A stretch of DNA of 64,000 nt from Trametopsis cervina. Taxonomy: Eukaryota; Basidiomycota; Agaricomycetes; Polyporales; Irpicaceae. Positions 55,545 to 64,000 of this stretch are shown here, in pieces. The position numbers were made by a program, and so were the translations under genes. The stretch is taken from the NCBI GenBank assembly GCA_022385755.1, contig MU278372.1, positions 186,001 to 250,000 on the forward strand, in the 5' to 3' direction. Under the pieces are notes generated by a model. The model worked only from the letters and a program-made list of their open reading frames with translations, was not told the origin of the DNA and did no database searches. Every line of letters begins with the position of its first letter. The first letter of the stretch is position 1.

Positions 55545-57818
55545 TCACGATAGCCGTACACCCTTGATGACCTTGGAGATACCACTTTTCTCGCCTTCGT
55601 ACTTCCCTGTCGCCGCAAGACCGCCTTTGTACACCGCTCTCTGCGACGAAACCTTCTTCTTGGCCGTCTCGTAGCGTTGACGCTTCTTCACACGGGGATT
55701 GCGTACGCTCTTGGGGCGTTTGGGTGTTAAGCCCCTGTTCTTCATAATAGCCCGCGACACAGACCGCGGCCCCTCGGCGGACTGCTCTGCCATGAGGCTT
55801 TCCCTGTTTATGATTATCTGTCAGTATCCACCGCCGTGACTGCATCTCTGAAATTCACCTTTCAGCAGCCTGGATCGCCTCGTAGTCTGCCTTTTTCTTT
55901 TCCTTTTTCTCCTTAGACTTCCGCTTGACGAGATCGTAATAATCGTCCGCTGCGCCATCGCCGTCGTCACCGTCGCTGGCGTTCTCGGTCTCGTCTCTGC
56001 GCCGCTTCTTATTTGTCTCTGGCCGAGGCTCAGGATCCTCGTCGTCCAAGTCGTCGCCGCCCAGTCTGCTCTTCTGTGCCGCTTTCCTGAGCTTCTCTTC
56101 CTTTTCTTTCTGACGGTTCCTCCAGGGAAGGTCATCGTCTCCACCCATCGCCGCTCGGGCACGGTCCCTCCTGGCACTAGCACCCTCGATTTTGGACGTG
56201 TGGAACCGGAGGGTTCGTTTCCGGGCAGCCTTGTCCTGCGCATCGGCCACCTGCAGGGTAGTGAACTCGCCGAACGCATCCGTGTCTCCGTTCGTTGACG
56301 GACGGGCGGACGGTTTTGTTTTCGTAGGGAAGTCGGGCTCTTCCAAGTCGAACACAGGTAGTTTCGGCGTCGATTTCGAGTCCTTCTCTGTCTTACGTTT
56401 CTTCTTAGGTGGCTCCTCCTTCTCGGCAGACTTGGACTTCTTGGACTTCTTCGGCTTAGCAGCACCTTCACCACCGGTAGATAGCGTCTGTACGCTCGAA
56501 TCACCGTTCATACCCTTCATCTCTTGAAGCTCAGCTAACAACGCGTCTAGTTCGTCTGGAGGCACTCCGCGGAGTCGCTTGATCAGCGAATTCTCGTCCC
56601 CGTCTTCGCTATCACTTTCGTCGTCATCTTCATAGTCCGACTCACCCACACCAAGGTCTTCGAATGTCGACACCGACTGCTTGAGGGTGAGGAGGCGTGA
56701 CATTATTGGATGAGAACGGAGCGACTCCGGATGTTCAGTGTATTTTTCCGAGGAGCGGAGATACAGATAGAAAGCTAATGTGGCAGCGTATTGGAGGAGA
56801 GCCTCTGTATCGCGTAATATGTTGCGTCAACTCTGTGTTCTGTCAATGAAGAGAAGGTATATTCTTACGGTAGTAGAGATGAAGCATCCCTGAACTGATA
56901 GCGTCCATGTTGCGATCGTCTTGCAGTCTAAACAGGATAGATTTGAGTGAAGACATGGAGTAGAGATATATGACACGTACGCCACTATTTGCTGCTGCGT
57001 TCGGATCAGTATTCGTGCTGCACTGTCCCAGTCACCAGCAAGGGCAAGAGTTTCAGGTGATGTTTTCTGCAAATGCCGTAGAAGACCTTGTTTATCCTGG
57101 GGTAACGACTGGAGCTGCACAGAGGGTACGGGTTCATCGAAGTCCCTGCTAAGAGCATTAATACAAGTTGAACAGTATAACCTGACAAAACGCACCCTTC
57201 TTGCTCCATGGCATCAGCCAGAGTTAAGTCAGCCAAACCGAAATCTTCGTCCACCATGGCCTCCCTTGCCTTCGCCTGCAATCGCTTGGCCTCCTGCTCT
57301 TCCATCTCATTTGCCTCCTCATCCTCTGACTCTAACTCTGCGGCATTCGACGAGTAGTACGCCGACTTGCTGCGTCCCCAACCTTCCTCCTCCTCATCCT
57401 CTTGAGACTCCTCGCCTGAAGACGCCTCCTTTTGAGCCTTTCCTTTCGACCGTTTGGACTTGGTTGGTTTAGAGGCCTGTGGTTCATCCTCGCCACTCTC
57501 GTCCTCCCCGCCATCATCCTCGTCCTCTGCATCCGAATCTTCGGCCAAGCCCTTCAACGCAAATACCTCGTCCTCATCTCCTTCATCGTCCGACCGTACA
57601 TCCTCTCCGTCAAGTAGTACCTTGTCTCTTGAAGCATGGACTAGACAGTGTTAGTGATAAGTATTTTCCTCGAGCGATGATTAAGGTAGCTCACACTGGT
57701 CCTCCTCATCTAATGGAATATCCTCCGGCTTGTTCCAACGTTTCATTGTTCCTTCTTTCCGGTCAAACGGTCGCGGTTTCGAGCGCGGAGCGCTTTTGCT
57801 TCCATGTCTTCGAGCCAT
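55545..57818 (-). CDS. SAS10: SSU processome protein Sas10/Utp3
   Basis: Six exons: 57695-57818, 57196-57640, 56981-57145, 56869-56927, 55859-56804, 55545-55803; 665 residues. The N-terminus is basic, then strongly acidic (DEDDGGEDESGEDEPQ, SGEESQEDEEEEGWG) with the SKSAYYSSN motif typical of Sas10. The Sas10/Utp3/C1D domain follows (LQDDRNMDAISSGMLHLYYQ, LLQYAATLAFYLYLRSSEKY, SHPIMSRLLTLKQ). The middle is Lys- and acid-rich. The conserved Sas10 C-terminal domain closes it (SRAIMKNRGLTPKRPKSVRN, RVKKRQRYETAKKKVSSQRA, ISKVIKGVRLS). It belongs to the U3 snoRNP/small-subunit processome in the nucleolus and is needed for 18S rRNA maturation. Coordinates of the third exon may be off by one base. 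Confidence 0.93.
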
Positions 57819-58805
57819 AGCTGGTAATGTGGATCTATCGATGCTAGCTCGTGTCGTAAACACTGCCTAGTGAAAAGAGATGAATATGCACGCTGCAGTG
57901 CGGTACCCGCTTTATGGGCGTCTAAGAAATTTCAGGATATCGGGTCCCGTCAACATACGCAAACAAAAGGGGATTGATAGCTCCGAGGCGTTGGCCGCTG
58001 CAGCATGAGCCTGACACAGTCACGCCCATATCTAATGAATCCTCAAACTCAAGCATCTGTGTAATTAAGACTCCAACTACATGCTTAGAGGAAATGCCTT
58101 TCTCACTCTCTATCTTCTGAGCCAATCGCATGAGTCAAAAGGATCTGATGTGGACTGTCAGTGCACACCAATCATTAGCGATGTTCTGTTTTGACAATAC
58201 ACGAAGCCGTCAGGTTGTGCTGTGCTGAAAGAGGTCTGCAGGTCGGTTCTAGATTTTTGTGCCGTGACATCGGATTGATTGTTCGGCTTGGCATATAGAC
58301 AGTAGAGGAGTGCAGATACAACTCGAGGGAGCCAGAGGTAGAACCGTTGAAGCTCAACGTTCACAAAAGCCGCGTGCTCCTTGTAGCATATCTTCTCCAG
58401 ATGGGCCGATATCAATAGAGCCTCCTAAAGGACGCCGTCAATTCATTCTACGAACGACACATCACGGCTTGTTTAGACATATTGGAAACGGCAGGTCCTG
58501 AGTAAGTAGGAAGTTCTCCGGCATGTTCTGCACAAACTGTCTAACGGGAATTCATTCAGTGCAACGCTGTGCAGGGGCTGATCAGGGACGCTCTGTGTGA
58601 TTCTGGGCACAACCTAGCCCACGGTGATGCCGTATGGTTACTTCACCCAGGTACATCGCCAAGTGAATGTGTCGCGACTGAGTTGCAAGTATGGACCCAA
58701 TATACAGAAGTGACCCCTGGAATAGGACAGACAGAAGTATAACAGGCCGAAGCGGGCTGTTTTGTGTCTGGAAGTCAGGCCTCATCACCTTCTTGGCTTC
58801 TCAGC
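57819..58805. other. Divergent intergenic region
   Basis: 987 bp between SAS10 (minus) and the WSC gene (plus); both promoters should lie here. No convincing frame or repeat. Confidence 0.5.
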
Positions 58806-59572
58806 ATGTTCAGTTCAGTCTCTTCAGTTGCACTTGTCCTCTTTGCGGTCTTTACACAAGTTCACGCGAGCCCGCCGTGTAATAGCGCTCAAAGCATAGG
58901 AGTTTGCGCCTTCACTATCCGTCCATACTCTGACAATGCCTACACGTGGACTCAGAGCCAGTTCTGCTCATTCAACGCCTCCTCTACGGCACTGATTGCG
59001 GAGAACGTTGAATTTTATGATGCACAATATGGATGGTACGAACCTTGTGGGTTTGCGATATTTCCCTTGCCAGCTAACGCGCAATGAACTCCTGGCCATT
59101 AGCTCTGCGCCATATATCGCAACCTGCTGCGCAAGGTGGTCCAGTGAGTGCTCATTTACCATACATCACTACTTCGAACCAATGTCCACATGGCATAGGT
59201 TGCGCCATCGCTGTAGACTGTAACGGTCCAGAAACAGCGCTGCCAGCTTACTCTGTCGAGTTGCCAAACAATTGGGTGACCGCTGTCCCTTGCGCCGTCG
59301 ACAATGCCGATCGTGTCCTCGCCAATACGATCGTCACCTACCAGCAGAACACCACGCCATATAATTGCGTCTCGCAATGCATCGCGAAGGGCTATCAGTA
59401 TGCTGGAGTCGAGTACGGTGACGAGTGCTATTGTGGAACGGGATATACTGGAGGGGTTTTACCCCAAGCTGCAGATACCTCGGAGTGCGACATGGTTTGC
59501 CCCGGGTCATATGGGTTTAGGTGTGGTGGCTCTTGGAGGATGCAGATTTACAAGGCACCCGGGGCACCGTAA
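58806..59572 (+). CDS. Secreted WSC-domain protein
   Basis: Two exons: 58806-59046 and 59103-59572; 236 residues. A signal peptide (MFSSVSSVALVLFAVFTQVH) is followed by a Cys-containing region (PPCNSAQSIGVCAFTIRPYS, GPVSAHLPYITTSNQCPHGI). One WSC domain covers about residues 140-230: VPCAVDNADRVL, YNCVSQCIAKGYQYAGVEYG, DECYCGTGYTGG, ECDMVCPGSYGFRCGGSWRM. WSC domains bind carbohydrate and occur in wall-stress sensors and in secreted enzymes and lectin-like proteins. There is no transmembrane segment or GPI tail, so it is probably a free extracellular glycan-binding protein. The donor GTGGGT at 59047 was chosen because it alone keeps frame with the second exon. Confidence 0.88.
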
Positions 59573-59869
59573 AATGTTTACGCGGCACAATGAGGTAGCA
59601 GAAGATGATTAATTTCACCTATAAAGATTGTACGCTTTTACTGTAACTCGCGTAAGCTTGTATTCGTGACCTTGTCGTGACCAGCATCTATAAGTGGGCG
59701 CCACAAAGGGCATGCACTTATTTGGAATATAGGCGCTGCAGCTGCCTTTCTCACGACTCTCATCAATACAACGCAGTTCGACCCAACTCTCATAGGCTTA
59801 CATGCATACAGCTTCAGACCCCAGAGACACAAGTCACAAGAAGCGGAGGAGGTTAGGAAACTAAACGGC

Positions 59870-61519
59870 ATGGAATCTCCCGTCGCAGCTCTGAGGGATC
59901 ATCTGCTTGCGTCGCTAGAGAAACTACCTGGCACTCGCGAGTTCCACATTCATGTCCTGGTCTCTGCACCCCGCAAGCACACTGACTTGTTTCCCTATGC
60001 GCATCCACGTCCCCGTGTATACTTGCAAGACATACTAGTTCTTCTATCCGAACAGGAAAAATTGGATGGACCACGGGTATTCGTTACCGCCCTGGAGGCG
60101 AATGTCTACAACGTACCTTCAATCTCATGCGGGATAGTCTACATATCGAAAGTGGACTCTACTGGTCAAGGAATTTCCCCCTCTCCCACTCCGCCGCTTG
60201 TAAAAGCCTTCTTGTCTTATTACGCCAATCCCTCTACCCGACCCGTCAAGGTTGACACGCTGTGGCTACAGCTCTTCGCGCGTGCGCAGGGCCAATACCT
60301 CTTTCCCAACTCCTCTGAGTTTGCCGGCAAGCACCCTCTCACTGATATTAAACTGTGTGCCTGGTGGAAGCGCATATTCGGACACGTGGCGGAAGAGACG
60401 ACCAAGCAGGTGGAAGAAGGCAAGCTGGGGTTATTCTACCTGCTGCCTGGTCTGAACGAGCTGGAGGCCATCAACACCCTACAATTCGCGTCAGCAGCCC
60501 CCGTCATTCCCTTACCTGCAGCCACAAACCCAGTTCCTTGGAAGTACGGACATCAATATTCTCAAAGCGAAATCCCATTACCATGTCCATCTAGCAAAGG
60601 CCAGCTAAATCTCGGTCACTTTATCCCTTCATTCGACGATGACCCGAAATCTCGGTTTATCGACGAGATTGCCCACACAACGGACGAGCCAGGGGTAAGA
60701 TCCCCTGAGAGGAAGCGGTCGAGGACCATCAGCGAGAATGACGAGGACGGTGGGAAGCCTGTGAGTGTTGCAGACAAGGAAGGCAAGAAAGAAGGAGGTA
60801 AGGTGCGCGGTGAGCTGGGAAAAGTATCGGCGGACGAGTTTTGGGAACGCATGTCTTTCAGGCAAGAATGCATTGCAGGCGCGATCACGGGCTTTTTCAC
60901 CTTGGGAATCCATGTTCCTCCGCCGCCGGGTGGCTCCCACCCTACTTCACCTTCACCTCTGGCGCCACAGCCTGGCCAGGTAGCCCCGAACCTAGTCCGC
61001 CGCATCGTCGCCTCCCTACTCAATGGGCACGAGTTCTCTACCGCTGAGCGCGCGGTGCGTGCGACCGAAACGCTAGAGGCCGCTATCAAAGGCTTGTGCG
61101 AGAACATCACGACGGTGCCCAAAGCTCCAGATTCGAAACCTTCTTCAGCTGCCGCCGGCTCATCTGCTAGGACGTCGGCTCCGTTGCTCCTGCGCGGCAG
61201 CAGAGCGACAACACCCGAACCGCAGCCGTCCCGCTCGACACTCGACGTGCCTCACACTCCACCTCCCAAGCGCAAGGGTGGTAAACCCGTACTTCCCGAT
61301 ATCTCTCCCAATCCATTCCCGGAGCCGGTGGCCTCACTGGACACGTACATATCCCATATCTACGGGTCCATCGCGGTCAAGAATCCTCCATTGCCACCGA
61401 AAGAAACGACTACTGTCGCCATTGCAAGCAGCGATGGCAAGCCCGTTGCACTTGCATCAGCACAACCACCTGTAAACGTCTTGGCCGTGCGAAAAAAGAA
61501 GAGAAAGGCGGCCGTTTGA
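59870..61519 (+). CDS. RTT109: Histone acetyltransferase Rtt109 (KAT11)
   Basis: One uninterrupted frame of 549 residues, unusual for this intron-rich window. Family blocks are LEKLPGTREFHIHVLVSAPR, KVDTLWLQLFARAQGQYLFP (127-146), FAGKHPLTDIKLCAWWKRIF, LGLFYLLPGLNELEA, and the late core block ADEFWERMSFRQECIAGAIT (about 321-340) leading to GFFTLG. Fungal Rtt109 acetylates newly made histone H3 at Lys56 (also Lys9/27) with the chaperones Asf1 and Vps75, supporting nucleosome assembly and genome stability in the nucleus. The Lys-rich loop 280-312 sits where the family has its disordered loop. The tail is disordered, with basic patches (PPPKRKGGKP, VRKKKRKAAV) serving as likely nuclear signals. 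Confidence 0.93.
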   Translation: MESPVAALRDHLLASLEKLPGTREFHIHVLVSAPRKHTDLFPYAHPRPRVYLQDILVLLSEQEKLDGPRVFVTALEANVYNVPSISCGIVYISKVDSTGQGISPSPTPPLVKAFLSYYANPSTRPVKVDTLWLQLFARAQGQYLFPNSSEFAGKHPLTDIKLCAWWKRIFGHVAEETTKQVEEGKLGLFYLLPGLNELEAINTLQFASAAPVIPLPAATNPVPWKYGHQYSQSEIPLPCPSSKGQLNLGHFIPSFDDDPKSRFIDEIAHTTDEPGVRSPERKRSRTISENDEDGGKPVSVADKEGKKEGGKVRGELGKVSADEFWERMSFRQECIAGAITGFFTLGIHVPPPPGGSHPTSPSPLAPQPGQVAPNLVRRIVASLLNGHEFSTAERAVRATETLEAAIKGLCENITTVPKAPDSKPSSAAAGSSARTSAPLLLRGSRATTPEPQPSRSTLDVPHTPPPKRKGGKPVLPDISPNPFPEPVASLDTYISHIYGSIAVKNPPLPPKETTTVAIASSDGKPVALASAQPPVNVLAVRKKKRKAAV

Positions 61520-62341
61520 TGATAGGGTTTATGCGTTCTGTATCGTATTGGTCTCCACGGTAGAACTCTCCTAGGGCTCTTGACGGTATGTCTAGTTCAT
61601 ACTTGGTAGTATCGATCGAGGCATGTGGTCTCCCGGTACTTCAATGCCTGAGATAGCGAAACGGTGACTGATCAGACCTGCTTTGCCTTTCAGATCCTTT
61701 GATTACAATCATAGGTATACAGTACTCGGTTATCTTCCTGCCGCCACAGCCCGCGCTGTCACATCTAGTTCTCAATGCTCCATTCGCATTTGGTATAACC
61801 TGCATCGATGTCTGAGTCCACAGCATCATCCGACCAATTCACTCCAGTTGAACCACCTTTGTAACAATCAGCGAACCTCGCATCCGCGGAACTTCTACTT
61901 TCCTTTTCTATCACATCAGCGGTTTGGATGTTTTAACTTAGTTAAAATGGATGTGAAATCTTGAAGAATTCATCAGAACATTGCATGAGCAATTTTATAT
62001 GATAATGTTTGAACAAATTTCCAAATTAAGATATCCGGATATTTATTATGTAATTATATGTATATTTAAATCAATACTTATCAATGATTTCAGCATATCA
62101 AGACATGAAGAAAGTGTAAGTATATTATCAGTAGGGATATTTCAAGACTTGACATAAATAAACGGTTTCGAAATCTTCATGTTTATACACAAGATTACTA
62201 TTTACAAAAATTTCCATAGTAATCATCTAATCCAAAACTTCAAGTATCCTCACAATATAGATGCGCCGCCCACTGAGCGCCCAAAAAGCGCCCAACGAGC
62301 GCCCAACGAGCGCCCACATATCGGTTTACAGTAGCATATAG
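61520..62341. other. Intergenic region with an AT-rich island
   Basis: 822 bp between RTT109 (plus) and the right-edge gene (minus). From about 61930 to 62260 the sequence is strikingly AT-rich compared with everything around it, with runs such as ttatatgataatg and atgtatatttaaatc. The change is abrupt on both sides. No coding frame is present. A GC-rich 11-bp tandem repeat follows at 62275. Confidence 0.6.
62275..62318. repeat. Four-copy 11-bp tandem repeat (GAGCGCCCAAC)
   Basis: Units start at 62275, 62286, 62297 and 62308; the third is exact and the others differ by one to three bases. The array sits 23 bp past the stop codon of the minus-strand gene, at the border of the AT-rich island. 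Its position suits subterminal repeats of a DNA transposon, but no matching partner is visible in this window. Confidence 0.8.
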
Positions 62342-64000
62342 TCAAGCAGCGGGAAAAAATTGTCCAATGATACATGGGGGGCCGGGAGCAAACCATTGTT
62401 GTATGATACGAGAGAAGGGAAGAGAAGCCCACAACGATGGTACAGCAAACAACAGCTCACCAAGTCCATCCTCAGTGTCACCAAACCCGTGGAAAACAAT
62501 CCATCCGATCTCAACCGCATACACTCCTTCTATGCGTCCCATGAGAACAACTACACCACTTGGATCCTGAAGGATCACTCTCCGCCCAACACGGACAACG
62601 CCTGCAGGTTTGATGATTGCAAGGACAGGGGTAGGTATGGCACAGCCATAGGTACCCTCCTGTTGTACAGAGCATTGCGCATGGTTGCAGTCATAACTGC
62701 ACCGCACTGCAATATAGAGGGGGTAGTCACCTACATGGCGACATGGTAATGACGACACCGTGGGCAGGGACACTGACGGCGCTGCCAAGGGTGAGGGCGC
62801 TGAGAGTGGCGACAATCCCAAGGGCGGGGACATTGACGGCAACGCCACAGTGGACGAAGAGAACGTGTTTGCCGGAGTAACTGATGGAGGGGCCACTAAG
62901 GGCAGGGGCGGCAGCACAACAGCGGAGGACGCAGCTGATTGTGGAGAGACAGACATCAGTATAGGCTTCTATGAGTCTCGCGGATCATGTACTTACCATC
63001 TGTGGGCAAAGGAGGCAGTTGCCCTTGGGGCGGAGGTGACAGTGGAGGCAAGCTGCGTAAGGAGCGTCGCGAGGAGTAAATAGACTCCATCGAAAGGCTA
63101 GTCGATGAAACAGGTGATGCGGGCGTTGATGCACCTTCTTCGGGATAACTCCCAAAGGTAGGTAGCGGAGGGAGAGGGACGAGAGGGACCGGCGGAGCTT
63201 CGACTGGGACATCATCGGGTTGCAGAACCGCGTTGGCGAACATGATAGGGGCAGTGTCAGGGTGAGCGTACTCATAGATTGAGTGCCATGGGTATATATA
63301 CACAAGTTGAACTATTTCGTGAGAGAATCTGAAATTACCTTTCCGATGGAAATGGCCTGAATCTGTGGATTAGTCCTGCAGATGATATTCAGTGGGCGGG
63401 CGATATGCGGAGGAGACCCACTCACCCGTGAGAGCAGTAGCATTACGCAGAGCTCTGGTGACAAGTGGTATCGAGCGGAGTGGCCAAGGACCCAAGAAAG
63501 ATCAACTTCTTCAATATCGGCTCTAAGATGGGCAGAGCATGTGAACGCATTCAATTCCGGATATACACGAAAGGCGTCAGGGATACCAGGTGGCGCAGGT
63601 AGATGCCGTTGCACAGCAAGGTACAATTTGCCCACTCGCACGTAAATATACTTGATGCTGCCTGCGGCACGACAGCTCAAATCTCCACCCGGATAGTATT
63701 GGATAAGGCTGTTGCCAAGGTGAGTTGAAGACCGAGCGTAGACGACTCGCCCGTGCTTGACTCTGGCCTGGAGAGGGAGTCTTGAACAGCCAGTAAGGCG
63801 TTGTAAGTCTTCCGGTACACGTACAGCGTTCATCGTAGTAGGAGAGTCGTTGTAGTCAGGGGGTTCCATAGAAAATGCTTTGTCGAAGAGGATCTGCAGC
63901 GCATGCAGAGCGGGGGGACAGTCTGCGCGTGACAACCATTGCCGAAGCTTGGACGCCTGAATGAATGATCGCAAAACTGTGCTTTCCATCGCACCTGAGA
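62342..64000 (-). CDS. Unrecognised, possibly transposon-derived protein, partial at right edge
   Basis: Exons: 63339 to at least 63989 (perhaps continuing off the window; a ctcag acceptor-like site lies just before the ATG at 63989), 62997-63270, 62342-62934; junctions are phase-consistent. The first about 220 residues look folded (LRQWLSRADCPPALHALQIL, RVVYARSSTHLGNSLIQYYP, GSIKYIYVRVGKLYLAVQRH, DIEEVDLSWVLGHSARYHLS). That pattern reminds me of the C-terminal part of proteins encoded by basidiomycete Plavaka/KDZ-type DNA transposons, but this is from memory and weak. A long Pro/Ser-rich linker follows, then a tail (CAIPTPVLAIIKPAGVVRVG, VYAVEIGWIVFHGFGDTEDG). No DDE catalytic core lies inside the window. 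Confidence 0.6.

Overview
The window reads as nuclear DNA of a basidiomycete fungus, probably an Agaricomycete. Genes are split by many short introns (mostly 45-70 nt), base composition is mixed to slightly GC-rich, and several families are typical of mushrooms and their relatives (DUF6533 membrane protein, Kre9/Knh1-type GPI protein, small RlpA-like secreted protein, WSC-domain secreted protein). Most loci are conserved single-copy eukaryotic genes. All gene models below were assembled by hand from reading frame, splice consensus, intron phase and remembered family sequence; no search was run.

Left part (1-13.3 kb): a partial MCM1-like MADS-box gene (minus), a 3.2 kb stretch without a recognisable gene, a seven-exon coiled-coil gene (minus), and an apparently intact Ty3/gypsy LTR retrotransposon (5721-11314, minus) with identical 249-bp LTRs and a 4-bp target duplication. 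The element lies 11 bp upstream of the coiled-coil gene's start codon, in the same orientation. It is followed by about 2 kb of gene-free DNA holding three strong inverted repeats.

Middle (13.3-35.3 kb): a DUF6533 membrane protein; an unrecognised 573-aa charged protein; CDC37 (Hsp90 co-chaperone); a p34/AAGAB/Irc6-type adaptin-binding protein; a 14-exon class I methyltransferase; a zf-C3H1 protein resembling Red1/ZFC3H1 (nuclear RNA decay); a Kre9/Knh1-type GPI protein; and a small double-psi beta-barrel secreted protein.

Right part (35-64 kb): BZZ1 (F-BAR, C1, two SH3; 21 exons with microexons and several GC-AG introns); the CCR4-NOT deadenylase CAF1, with tyrosine where the family has its catalytic histidine; a CENP-B-type DNA-binding protein; a UPF0390 protein divergent from the complex I subunit NDUFA9; TOM22 divergent from a Zn2Cys6 transcription factor; SAS10/UTP3 (ribosome biogenesis); a secreted WSC protein; RTT109 (histone H3 acetyltransferase); and, at the edge, a partial minus-strand gene that may be transposon-derived, beside an AT-rich island and a short 11-bp tandem repeat.

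The genes do not form one pathway: this is ordinary housekeeping sequence with one very recent transposon insertion. The observations most worth checking are the CAF1 His-to-Tyr change, the excess of GC-AG introns (four needed to keep frame, two more likely), very small exons (7 nt in BZZ1, 6 nt in the zinc-cluster gene), and the fresh retrotransposon that replaced the promoter region of a neighbouring gene. I found no CRISPR array, rRNA or convincing tRNA.
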